The position numbers and the translations under genes are program-made. DNA of 64,000 bases from Fremontodendron californicum. Taxonomy: Eukaryota; Streptophyta; Magnoliopsida; Malvales; Malvaceae. Positions within the stretch are counted from its first letter, which is position 1, and each line of letters starts with the position of its first letter. The notes below the pieces were generated by a model. That model made no database searches. It had not been told where the DNA came from and saw only the letters and a list, made by a program, of their open reading frames with translations. Positions 12,020 to 22,776 of this stretch are shown here, piece by piece. The DNA lies in the NCBI GenBank assembly GCA_030761205.1, contig JAULJL010000025.1:7507501-7571500 (forward strand), written 5' to 3'.

Positions 12020-12839
12020 GTAAGCACTTCTAATTTTTGGGTTGTGTTATTTTTTTGGTTTGTGTTTGTGTTTCTGGGTTTGTTTTGTGATTTATTATGT
12101 TTATTGCGGTATATATATTGTTACACCCCAAATTCAGGACACATCACCAGTCAGAGTCAAGGTATGCCCTTACTTTCGAAGCCTGAGTATACTCAATAAA
12201 CCATATCAAACAAAATTTTGGAATAATCTCGCCCTACATGGGGGTTTGCCGCTCAATCATCAACAAAATAAATATCACCATATTATACTAGGCCTCTAAG
12301 ACCCTTATACGTCATACATCACTTAATTACATCCGTTTACAAAATATATAGTACATATTCAACATACACAAAATGCAGAGGACCCACGATACCCTAGTGA
12401 CTGCAAAATTGTATCCCACCCTCGCCACTGCTTATCACATCCTGGTCATTCCGCTCACCACAAGTATATGTGAGGCTAGCTATTCGAAATCTGGGAAGAG
12501 CTGGGTCTATCAAAATCTGAAAAAGAATGAAATTAAACGAAGTGAGTCGAAAGACTCAGTGAATGTAAGGTAACTAGGAAGAATACTTAGAACTTTCGTG
12601 CTTCCTTTCTTAACTATTAAAGCATAAACATGACATATCATGTATGACTAATTAATCGAAAAGTAATATTTAAAAATTATTCTAGAACATATAAAAATTA
12701 TTTGTCCCATATGAAATCTTCTATGCTGAGTGCTGAATATAAATAGGCCATTGGCCAACCGAAATCAGTAGCCAAAAATATTTAGCAAACGATTTTACGA
12801 GTATACTCTTACAATTATCATTTAAGAATTTCTCATGTC

Positions 12840-13215
12840 TATATCATCAAAACATCCCGGACTTATACCAGTCCCTAATATTTGTCATCTTAGACTATCT
12901 TGCCCATATCATCCCGCACTCATCCTATCTGTACAACAATAACATCCCAGACATCACCTTGTCCGTATAATAATAACATCCCGGACCTCACCCTGTCCAT
13001 ATAACAATAACATCTTGGACATCACCCTGTCTGTATAATAATAGCATCCCGGACATCACCCTGTCCGTATAATAATAACATCTCGGACATCACCCTGTCC
13101 ATATAATAATAACATCCCGGACATTACCTGTCCGTATAATAATAGCATCCTGAAAATCACCTTGTCCTTATAATAATAACATCCCTGACTTCACCTTGTC
13201 TGTATAATATCAACA
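12840..13215. repeat. 34-bp minisatellite in the 3' LTR
   Basis: About ten units begin with CATCCCGGACATCACC and continue with CTGTCCGTATAATAATAA, with point differences between units. The homologous array in the other LTR (20740-21030) has fewer units, so copy number changed after insertion. Confidence 0.85.
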
Positions 13216-13244
13216 TGATATATTAATTCTCTTATATCATGGAG

Positions 13245-13281
13245 TAATATATATATATGTATATATATATATGTATATATG

Positions 13282-13312
<31 letters not shown>

Positions 13313-13334
13313 GTATATATACATATATATACAC
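13245..13334. repeat. TA/TATATG microsatellite
   Basis: This is runs of TATATA interrupted by TATG. A plus-strand frame reads through it as isoleucine/tyrosine-rich peptide, which is an artefact of the repeat and not a gene. The other LTR has only about 28 bp of TA here (21066-21093) followed by a short sequence absent from this copy. Confidence 0.9.
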
Positions 13335-14985
13335 ACTAACATATTTCTACAATTTCTAACTATCCTTAAATACTCAACAATCCTATATAATATCACTCAT
13401 CAGCCAATTTCACGAATTAATAACCATAGCACCTTAAACACAATTCCATATTATTGTTTCTTTAATCCGACAAGTACAACCATAATCCGTAACTTGCCCA
13501 ACATCTCAATTAAGCATATCCGAACATTTCAAATAGCTCACATTCATTATTATTCAACTCCACAACACTTACCTCATGTAACCATATTAACACCACACTT
13601 ACGCCTTTGACCTACGTAAGGTTCAAAACTTACCATTTTCGTAATCCGGGCAATTTTTCGTGTATCAATATCCATATCAATCAACAATACATATAAAACA
13701 ACAACTATCTACTAGATTAACCTAAATGCTCACAGTGTTAGTCTAAGTGTTAAAGCGGCACTTTCGTGGCTTTGTCGCGACTCCGGGCGAATTCTGCAAT
13801 ATAATTACCTATAGCATCATCAGAATATTCTGTAAATATTTCTCAACTACGGGACATTCAACTTCTAACTATTTATTCTAGTTAGCTGCTATTCAAAATT
13901 TTCCAGCTTAAGAATTTTTACAAATAAATTCCTACAATTAGCTCGGGTCAAAATTCGGAGCAACAATCAATTGGAAAGTTGCTCTCACAATAACAACAAA
14001 GCTAGCGGTGGCCTTAGACAACCAAGGAAGGTGGCGACACCACCTCATAGGCAAGCTAGGGTTTCGGCTAAGCTTGTTTTTGCCTCTAAATTTTGATTCA
14101 AAGCTATCCGATACTAATTTATGGTTTAAGGAGGCAGAGGAACACCTCCCGTAACGAAAAAAGTGGAGGCAACATGGTGGTTCACCACCACCAATTTTCA
14201 TCCCATATGATTTCTCATAGATAGAGATAAATTCTTCAAAATCTAATATCAAAATCAAGCTTAGAAGATGAAGTTAACTATGGGTTAGTGAAATCCTTGC
14301 AAAATTTGGTGATTTCCCTTGAAATTTGGGGGAGAGAGAAAGCTTTAAACTTTAATGAAGTTTTTGGTGAGAAAATGCCTAAGGCATAAAGAGCAAGAAG
14401 AAAACGTGATGTCTTCTTATGTTGGCTGAAAATTAAGGGAAATTATCCCATGTTCTTCATTTTGCCTAAGCTTGGTCAAAAGAGTTGACCAACTTTGACT
14501 TTTTGCACATGCTCTACAAAACTTAATGTTCAGGATTACATTTTTTATTTTAATGTCAAATATTTGATCCAAATGTAATATTAAAATATTATAGTTATAA
14601 AGTCCATTTATACCATTTTTTGGACTAAAAATGAAAAGAGATGTAAAATGACCAAAATACCCCTGGTGCAAAATTTTTTCGAATTTGATATCGATTGTTG
14701 TTATGATAATAAGAATGGATTCTATATCGTATATCATTATCATATCCACTCAATTTATCATATTTTATGGATTTTTTCCCTTCCCGATTTTAGTCTGAAT
14801 TTTTTTAAACTACTTTAGGATCAAATCGCTTAACCACCCGATTTAACCTCTAATTCTATAATCTATCATACAACATGCATACCACATGATAGCCCGTCCT
14901 TCCTACTGGCTTTTACATATGTAGTTTCGATCCATCAGAATGTTATAGTATACCCGAGTTATCTCTGGCTTATGAGGGTCTCACA

Positions 14986-15000
14986 ATTCTTCCCCCTTAA
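14986..15000 (-). other. Polypurine tract of the Tekay-like element
   Basis: Minus-strand TTAAGGGGGAAGAAT is directly followed by the LTR start TGTGAGACCC at 14985. This is the plus-strand primer site for reverse transcription. Confidence 0.85.
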
Positions 15001-15036
15001 AAAATTCGTCCTCGAATTTTGCATAATATTAACCTA

Positions 15037-16390
15037 TAAAGAATTACCTCATTTTTGAAATAACTGGGGGTACTGCTATTTTATCTCATCCTCAAGCTCC
15101 CACGTAGCCTCCTACGTATGGTGATACTGCCACACAATTTTAACTGTAGGAACTTTCTTGGACCGCATCTTTCGCACTTGATGATCTACTATGGCTACAG
15201 GTTCCTCAATATATGTTAACCGGGAGTCTATCTGTGCTACCTGTGGCTGTAAAACATGTGAAGTGGAATATATTTTTGAAACATAGACACATGGAATACG
15301 GGGTGTACATAGCTCAAGTTTGGAGGCAACATTAACTCATATTCTACCGCATTCTTACGGCTCAATATCTGAAATGGTCTAACGTACCTTGGACTTAACT
15401 TACCTTGTCTCCCAAATCTCATAACCCCCTTGAAAGGTGAAACTTTTAGGAATACATAATCTACAACATCAAACTCTAACTCACATCTCCGGTTATCAGT
15501 ATAGGCCTTTTGTCGATTTTAGGCAGCCATCAACCTTTCTCTTATTATTCCAACCTTTTGCACTGCATCCTGCACAATATCTGGACCAAGTAGCCGATAC
15601 TCGTCTACCTCAAACCAGCCAACAGGCAATCTACACTTTCGACTATATAGTGCCTCAAATTGTGCCATCTGTATACTACTGTGATAATTGTTTTTGTAAG
15701 CGAACTCAATCAAAGGTAAATGATCATCCCAATTCCCTTCAAAATCTAATACACAGGCCTGCAACATATCCTCAAGGGTCTGTATAGTCCTCTCAGACTG
15801 TCCATCTGTCTGGGCGTGAAAAGCAGTGCTAAACCGCAACTGCATACCGAGGGCCTCTTGGAATGATCTCCAAAATCTCGCTGTAAATTGTGAACCTCTA
15901 TCTGATATAATCGATATGTAAAGGAACAATTCGATCCAAATAAAGCTTAGCATAATTATTAGCTGGATAAGTAGTTTTCACCGGAGTAAAATGTGCCGAC
16001 TTAGTCAATCTGTCGACTATCACCCAAATAGAATCATATCCTGCCTTAGTTCTAGGCAAAGCAGTCACTAAATCCATGGTAACATGATCCCATTTCCACT
16101 TTAGTACCTCAAAGCTCTATAATGGACTAGCTAGTCTCAAATGTTCAGCCTTTACTTGCTGACATATTAGGCATTTAGCCACATAATCTACTACAACACG
16201 TTTCATGCCTTGCCACCAGTAAAACTGCTTAAAATCATGGTACATCTTGGTAGCACTGAGATGCATCCTATATTATGAATTATGTGCTGCATCAAAGATC
16301 CTACCTCGAATTCCCTCTATCTCAGGGACTACCATGCGACTATGGAAATGGAGAATTCCCTCTTCATCCACCTGAAATCCTTCGTCCTTG
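15037..16390 (-). pseudogene. Integrase and chromodomain remnant (Tekay-like)
   Basis: Integrase inserts element cDNA into the genome; the chromodomain of chromoviruses is thought to steer insertion to heterochromatin. Minus-strand reading shows a CLICQQ zinc-binding segment near 16170, MDLVTALP (first catalytic Asp) near 16080, ISDRGSQF (second Asp) near 15905, then DGQSERTIQTLEDML with the Glu. A C-terminal RFGRQGKLSPRYV / HPVFHVSMF module (15237-15422) follows. Next comes a chromodomain with VWQYHH and EATWELE separated by a stop, plus a further stop after it. Several frameshifts separate these blocks. It abuts the polypurine tract, as expected for the pol 3' end. Confidence 0.85.
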
Positions 16391-17830
16391 CCCTATTTCA
16401 CACTAGCTATCGTCTCAGTACAAAAAGCAACAACATGCTGCCTTGCTTTAACTTCCTCTACTAAGGAGGATCTAACCTGTACATGTGCAATAAGTGCACC
16501 AGTCCCGATAAAACTCAAGATAACACCTCTTCCCAAACAATCCTGAATAGCCTTAGCCAACAATCTCTTTTCTAGGGACAAGTGAGCCATGCTTCCCATA
16601 GACTTACGGCTCGAAGCGTCTGCAACCACGTTGGCTTTACCCGGATGATAAAGGATACTGCAGTTGTAATCCTTGAGTAACTCCAACTACCGCCTCTGTC
16701 TTAAATTTAACTCACATTAATCAAAAATATATTTCAAACTCTTGTGGTCGGTGTATACCTCACATGACTAGCCATATAAGTAATGTCGCCATATCTTTAA
16801 TGCAAAGATAATGGCTGCTAACTCCAAATCTTGTGTAGGATAATTCTGCTCGTGCTTCTTCAACTACCTCGAGGCATATGCTATAACCTTGCCACCCTAT
16901 AATAACACACATCCCAATCCAACCCTTCATGCATCACAATATACAACATATCCATCGGATCCCGTCGGTAATGTCAAAACTGGAGCAGTAGGCAAACGCT
17001 CCTTGAGCTCTAGAAAGCTCCTCTCACATTCATCTGACCACTCAAACTTGACATTCTTCTGGGTAAGTCTAGTCAATGGAGCTGCCAATCTCGAAAAATT
17101 CTCAACAAATCCCCTATAATACCCTGCCAGCCCCAAGAAACTTTGAATTTTAGTAACAGTGGTAGGTCTTTTCCAGTCATGCACTGCCTCCACCTTTTTA
17201 GGGTCCATACTGATACCTTCTTTGGATACAATATGTCCAAGGAATCCTACACTACTCAACCAGAACTTGCACTTTGGAAACTTAGCATATAACTGGTGCG
17301 TTCTCAAGGTCTCAAGCACCATCCTAAGATGCTGGCTATGATCATCCTCAGTCCAAGAATACACCAAGATATCATCAATAAACACTATCATGAAGTGATC
17401 TAAATAGGGTTTAAACACCCTGTTCATCAGATCCATAAAAGCCGCAGGGGTGTTAGTCAGTCCAAAAGACATTACAAGAAACTCATAATGCCCATAACGC
17501 GTACGGAAAGCAGTCTTAGGCATATCTTCCCTCCGAATACGGAGCTGGTAATAACCTGATCGAAGATCAATTTTTAGAAAAACAACTAGCTCCGTGCAAC
17601 TGATCAAACAAATCATCAATCCTTGGCAGCGGGTACTTATTTTTAATAGTCATCTTATTAAGTTGCCAATAGTCAATACATAGCCGCAAGGATCCATCCT
17701 TCTTCTTAACAAACAATACTGAAGCACCCCAGGGTGAAGTACTCGGGCATATGAATCCCTTGTCCAATAAATCCTAAAGTTGTACCTTCAATTCCCTCAG
17801 CTCAAGGGGAGCCATACGGTAAGGGGAAAT
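16391..17830 (-). pseudogene. Reverse transcriptase and RNase H remnant (Tekay-like)
   Basis: This copies the element RNA into DNA and degrades the RNA. Motifs on the minus strand are SPWGASVLFVKKKDGSLR (near 17720), IDLRSGYYQLRI (near 17550), the active site FIDDILVYS (17382-17356), FLGHIVSKEGI and SFLGLAGYYRGFV. The first two blocks lie in different frames, so a frameshift falls near 17580. RNase H starts at VVYCDA (about 16930) and breaks at once. The tether with ILYHPGKANVVADA follows at 16393-16686. The catalytic Asp pair of RT is kept, but no continuous frame exists. Confidence 0.88.
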
Positions 17831-18460
17831 TGAAATAGGCTAGGTTCCTAGCAACACATCAATACAAAACTCATTCTCTCGCTCAGGAGGAAGTCTGGGT
17901 AATTCCTCTGGAAATACATTTGGAAACTCAAATACTACTGGTATCTTATCCAAATTCGAAACCTTTCCTTCAATATCACACACATAGGCTAAATAGCCCT
18001 GACAGCCACTATTTAACAACTTCTCAGCTTTTAAGACCGATATCACTCTTGCTGTATTCATACTCCAATCTCCCTGATATTTCAAAACTGATTTCCCTGG
18101 TATCTGGAAGGTAATAACCTTCTCAAAACAATCTAACATCGCATAGTTGGGAGCTAGCCAATCCATGCCCAGTATCACATCAAATTCTAGTATCACTAGA
18201 TCGGCTATGAAAACCTCCCCACCAATCTCAATATCACACCCTTTCAAAACTCGACTAATTGCATACTCTACCCCAACAGGTGTTGAAACTAGCAAAAGTT
18301 CATTTAACTCACATCTCTGAGCAAAATATCCGCAAACTACAGGCAAATAAAAGAATGGGTAGCATCCAGATCAAATAAAGCATGTGCAGCCTGTAAACAA
18401 ACCATAATAATACCTGTCACAACTACATTGGATGCCTGGGCATCCCTAGATGTCGGTGTA
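17831..18460 (-). pseudogene. Retropepsin remnant (Tekay-like)
   Basis: This is the aspartic protease that cuts the gag-pol polyprotein. The active-site region near 18350-18383 reads ALFDLDATHSF, where the family normally has D-S-G-A: the catalytic Asp is present but the Gly is replaced by Asp. A frameshift follows immediately. The later part (17840-18346) is open, with ILEFDVILGMDWLA, the usual C-terminal protease motif, and then the linker PVVFEFPNVFPEELPRLPPE leading to RT. It lies between the gag zinc fingers and RT as in other Ty3/gypsy elements. Confidence 0.8.
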
Positions 18461-19853
18461 AAAACTCAAGCCTATCCCCTGCCGCCTAAGGTCTGTCCTC
18501 TACCGACAAATTGCTGTCCACGACCCTGAGCGCCTCTACCAGCCTGCTGTCGACTGATCCTGCTGACTATCCTGGTGCAGCTGTAGGTGGGAGTGGAGCT
18601 GCTACTGATAGAAGTGAGCCAGAACCCAATGGGCAGTCTCTTCTCATGTGCCCCGATTTATCGCATTTAAAACATAAATCTGATCTCCAACATACGCCTC
18701 TATGTCAGCGTCCACAAATCTGACATAATGGGGTAGAAGCTCCCCCAGTAGTAGTAGCAGCTGATGTACTCTGAAGGCGACCACTAGGTCTATGCTGACT
18801 GTTCTAACCCCCGTCCCTCTATACACTACTAGTAGATGTGTCTCGTCTAGACACGACACCACTAACAGGCCCCGATGACCCTACCATCTTAGAACCCTAT
18901 CCACCAAATCTAGGCCTCTTTCGTAGGCCCCTATCACTCTGCCTATCCCAGGCTCGCTGCTCGAACCTCAGAGCAGAATTTAGTACCTCAGCATATGTAG
19001 ATGTCTCTGGCAACTGAATTGACCTAAACAAATACTCCTGAAGACCATCCACAAACCTCTCAGCTTTATCATACTCGGTGGATACCAACTGTGGCGCATA
19101 TACAAAAAGATCGAAAAATCAGATATCATAATCAGTTACAGTCATAGTCTCTATCTGCTTGAGCTGCTCGAGTTCGCGAGCCCTAGCCTCGCGAAAACTT
19201 TGTGATAAGAACCTACGAAGAAACTCAGTACAAAACTCTAACTCTACGCTAATGGAGGATTAGTAGTTTTGTCGTCTCCTAAGCAAGGTCTTATACTACA
19301 TTCCAGCTATACTTCTAAGCTGAAAACTAACTAACTCCACAAATCGAACCGGAGAACATCCTAATGATATGAACAGTCTACTGCTCTGATCCAAAAAGTC
19401 ATTGGGATCTACATTAGCATCCTTCACTGTAAACAAAGGTGGTTGATTCTTCTTAAACTCAAATAACAAAACCTGAAGGTATCCCTCTGGTCGGCCCTGC
19501 TCTAACTCTACTGGTGCAGCTATCGGCTGTGGCTATACCTGTGCCTGTTCAGCCTGATCTAGTTTCCTCTGTTGCTCTGCCACAACCTGTGTCAGAGCCT
19601 CTACCTGGTGTAATACCTCATCCATTTTAGCATCTATCCTGTCAAATCTCATCTCGGTAATTGTAGTATCCCTAGTAGCAGTCCTACTACCCACTCTGGC
19701 CTCCAATCTCAGGGCCAGCGGAAATCTGATCTGGGACCTCAGGCTCTCGATCCCCTGATATATCTCTAGGTCTGCAAATTCTTTTCGAAGAGGCAACGTA
19801 TCTAGAAAATAAACATATGTCAATAATTCCATAATATTATTTATACAGTTCAA
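18461..19853 (-). pseudogene. Gag remnant (Tekay-like)
   Basis: Gag is the structural capsid-nucleocapsid protein. Visible blocks are a coiled-coil-prone N-terminal piece with MDEVLHQVEALTQVVAEQQ (19533-19853), and a capsid piece with KAERFVDGLQEYLFRSIQ and RFEQRAWDRQ (18897-19088). Two zinc-finger-like runs near 18650-18725 follow: CQICGR then a stop, and CFKCDKSGHMRRDCP. Stops and frameshifts break each block. The gene starts just left of the primer-binding site, as expected. Confidence 0.8.
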
Positions 19854-20003
19854 TATGTACTAGCTAGCTTAAAAATAACCCGACGTAACAGCATATGATG
19901 ATGGACATCCGTAGGGGTAGTACACTACTTACCGATACACCGGGATTACTTGTAAGCAATGCACTACTACCCTACCCCTTTTTTGCAGTCACTGACCTCT
20001 AGA

Positions 20004-20019
20004 CCATGCTTTGATACCA
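20004..20019 (-). other. Primer-binding site (initiator-Met tRNA type)
   Basis: Minus-strand TGGTATCAAAGCATGG lies 3 bp from the LTR end. It differs at one base in its first 12 from the TGGTATCAGAGC sequence complementary to the initiator-Met tRNA 3' end, the usual primer of chromoviruses. Confidence 0.88.
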
Positions 20020-20022
20020 CAT

Positions 20023-22761
20023 TGTCACACCCAAAATTCAGGGCATGTGACCGGCCAGAGATAAGGTATGCCCCTGCCTCCGAAGCTTGAGTATACTTAT
20101 TAAACCATATCAAACAAAATTTTGGCATAATCTCGCCCTACATGGGGGTTTGCCGCTCAATCATCAACAAAATAAACATCACCATATTATACTAGGCCTA
20201 TAAGACCGTTATACGTCATACATCACTTAATTACATCCGTTTACAAAATATACAGTACATATTCATCATACACAAAATGTAGAAGACCCATGATAACCTA
20301 CTGACTGCAAAATTGTATCGCACCATCGCCACTACTTATCACGTCTTGGTCAATCTGCTCACCACAAGTATATGAGAGGCTAGCTATTCAAAATCTGGGA
20401 TGAGCTGGGTCTATCAGAATCTGAAAAAAATAAATAAACGAAGTGAGTTGAAAGACTCGGTGAATATAAGGTAACTAGGAAGAATACTTAGAAGTTTCGC
20501 GCTTCCTTTCTTAACTATTAAAGCATAAACATGACAAATCATGTATGACTAATTAATCGAAAAGTAATATTTAAAAATTGTTTCAGAAATTATAAAAATT
20601 ATTTGTCTTCTATGCTGAGTGCTGAATATAAATAGGCCATTGGCCAGCCGAAATCAGTAGCCAAAAATATTTAGCAATCGATTTTATGAGTATACTTCTA
20701 CAATTATCATTTAAGAATTTCTCATGTCTATATCATCAAAACATCCCGGACTTATACCAGTCCGTAATATTTGTCATCCTCGACTATGTTGCCCATATAA
20801 TCTCGCACTCATCTTGTCCGTATAACAAAAACATCCGGGACCTCACCCTGTCCATATAACAATAACATCCCGAACATCACCCTGTCCGTATAATAATAGC
20901 ATCTCGAACATCACCCAGTCCGTATAATAATAACATCCCGGACATCACCCTGTCCATATAATAAAAGCATCCCGGACATCACCCTGTCCGTATAAAATGA
21001 ACATCCCTGACTTCACCTTGTCCGTATAATATCAACATGATATATTAATTCTCTTATATCATGGAGTAATATATATATATATATATATATACTATGCTAG
21101 GAAACAATCTCTACACTAACATATTTCTACAATTTATAACTATCCTTAAATACTCAATCATCCTATATAATTCATCAACCAATTTCACGAATTAATAACC
21201 ATAACACATTAAACACAATTCCATATTATTGTTTCTTTAATCCGACAAGTACAACCATAATCCGTACCTTTCCCAACATCTCAATTAAGCATATCCGAAC
21301 ATTTCAAATAGCTCACATTCATTATTATTCAACTCCACAACACTTACCTCATGTAACCATATTAACACCACACTTACGTCTTTGACCCGCGTAAGGTTCA
21401 AAACCTACCATTTTCGTAATCCGGGCAATTTTTTGTGTATCAATATCCATATCAATCAACAATACATATAAAACAACAACTATCTCCTAGATTAACCTAA
21501 ATGCTCACAGTGTTAGTCTAAGTGTTAAAGCGGCACTTTCGTGGCTTTGTCGCGACCCCGGGTGAATTCTGTAATATAAGTACCTATAGCATCATCAGAA
21601 TATTTTGTAAGTATTTCTCAACTACGGGACATTCAAATTCTAACTATTTGTTCTAGTTAGTTGCTATTCAAAATTTTTCAGCTTAAGAATTTTTACAAAT
21701 AAATTCCTACACTTAGCTATGGTCAAAATTCGGAGCAACAATCAACTAGAAAGTTGCTCACACAATAACAACAAAGCTAACGGTGGCCTTGGACAACCAT
21801 GGAAGGTGGCAGCACCACCTAATGGGCAAGCTAGGGTTTCAACCAAGCTTGTTTTAGCCTCTAAATTTTGATTCAAAGCTATCCGATACTAATTTATGGT
21901 TTAAGGAGGCAGAGGAACACCTTCCATAATGAAAAAAGTATCGGCAACATGGTGGTTCACCACCACCAGTTGTCAGCCCATATTATTTCTCATAGATAGA
22001 GATAAATTCTTCAAAATCTAATATCAAAATCAAGCTTAGAACATGAAGTTGCCTATGGGTTAGTGAAATCCTTGCAAAATTTGGTGATTTCCCTTGAAAT
22101 TTAGAGGAGAGAGAAAGCTTTAGTAAACTTTAACGAAGTTTTTGGTGAGAAAATGCCTAAGGCATAAAGAGTAAGAAGAAGACATGATGTCTTCTTATGC
22201 TGGCTGAAATTATGGGAAATTATCCCATGTTCTTCATTTTATCTAAGCTTGGTCAAAAGAGTTGACCAACTTTGACTTTTTGCACATGCTCTACAGAACT
22301 TGATGTTCAGGATTACGTTTTTTATTTTAATGTCAAATATTTGATCCAAATATCATATTAACATATTATAGTCATAAAGTCCATTTATACCATTTCCCGG
22401 ACTAAAAATGAAAAGGGGTGGAAAATAACCAAAATACCCCTGGTGCTTATTTCTTTTGAATTTGATACCGATTGTTGTTTTGATAATAAGAATGGATTCT
22501 ATATCGTATATTATCATCATATCCACTCAATTTATCATATTTTATGGACTTTTCCCCTTTCGATTTTAGTCTGATTTTTTTTAAACCACTTTAGGATCGA
22601 ATCGCTTAACCACCCGATTTAACCTCTAATTCTATAATGTATCATACAACATGCATACCGCATGATAGCCCATCCTTCCTAGTGGCTTTTACATGTGTAG
22701 TTTCGATCCATCAAAATGTTATAGGAGACTCGAGTTATCTCTGGCTTATGAGGGTCTCACA
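20023..22761 (-). repeat. 5' LTR of the Tekay-like element
   Basis: It runs from TGTCACACCC to GGGTCTCACA and matches 12119-14985. It is 2739 bp, about 130 bp shorter than its partner. Much of the difference is fewer 34-bp units (20740-21030) and a shorter TA microsatellite (21066-21093). Base substitutions are scattered throughout. Confidence 0.92.
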
Positions 22762-22776
22762 TATATATATATATAA

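Larger units (their letters stand above)
12119..14985 (-). repeat. 3' LTR of the Tekay-like element
   Basis: It runs from TGTTACACCCC (left edge) to AGGGTCTCACA (right edge); on the minus strand it starts TGTGAGACCC. It matches 20023-22761 along its length. It contains an array of 34-bp units (12840-13215) and a TA/TG-rich microsatellite (13245-13334) that is much longer than the counterpart in the other LTR. Its length is 2867 bp. Confidence 0.92.
12119..22761 (-). mobile_element. Full-length Tekay-like chromovirus (Ty3/gypsy)
   Basis: The element is 10.6 kb with two long LTRs (12119-14985 and 20023-22761), a PBS resembling the initiator-Met type, a polypurine tract and gag-protease-RT-RNase H-integrase-chromodomain in order on the minus strand. 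The target duplication is TATAT on both sides (12114-12118 and 22762-22766), inside a TA run, so its boundaries are soft. It sits in an intron of the antisense gene of the Tat element and is therefore younger than it. All frames are broken, and the LTRs differ in many places and in the copy number of an internal repeat, so the insertion is old. Confidence 0.9.

Noticed and set aside
13257..13610. 117-codon plus-strand frame starting in Ile/Tyr repeats
   Set aside because: It begins inside the TATATG microsatellite and lies in the LTR; the other LTR lacks the frame. Chance.
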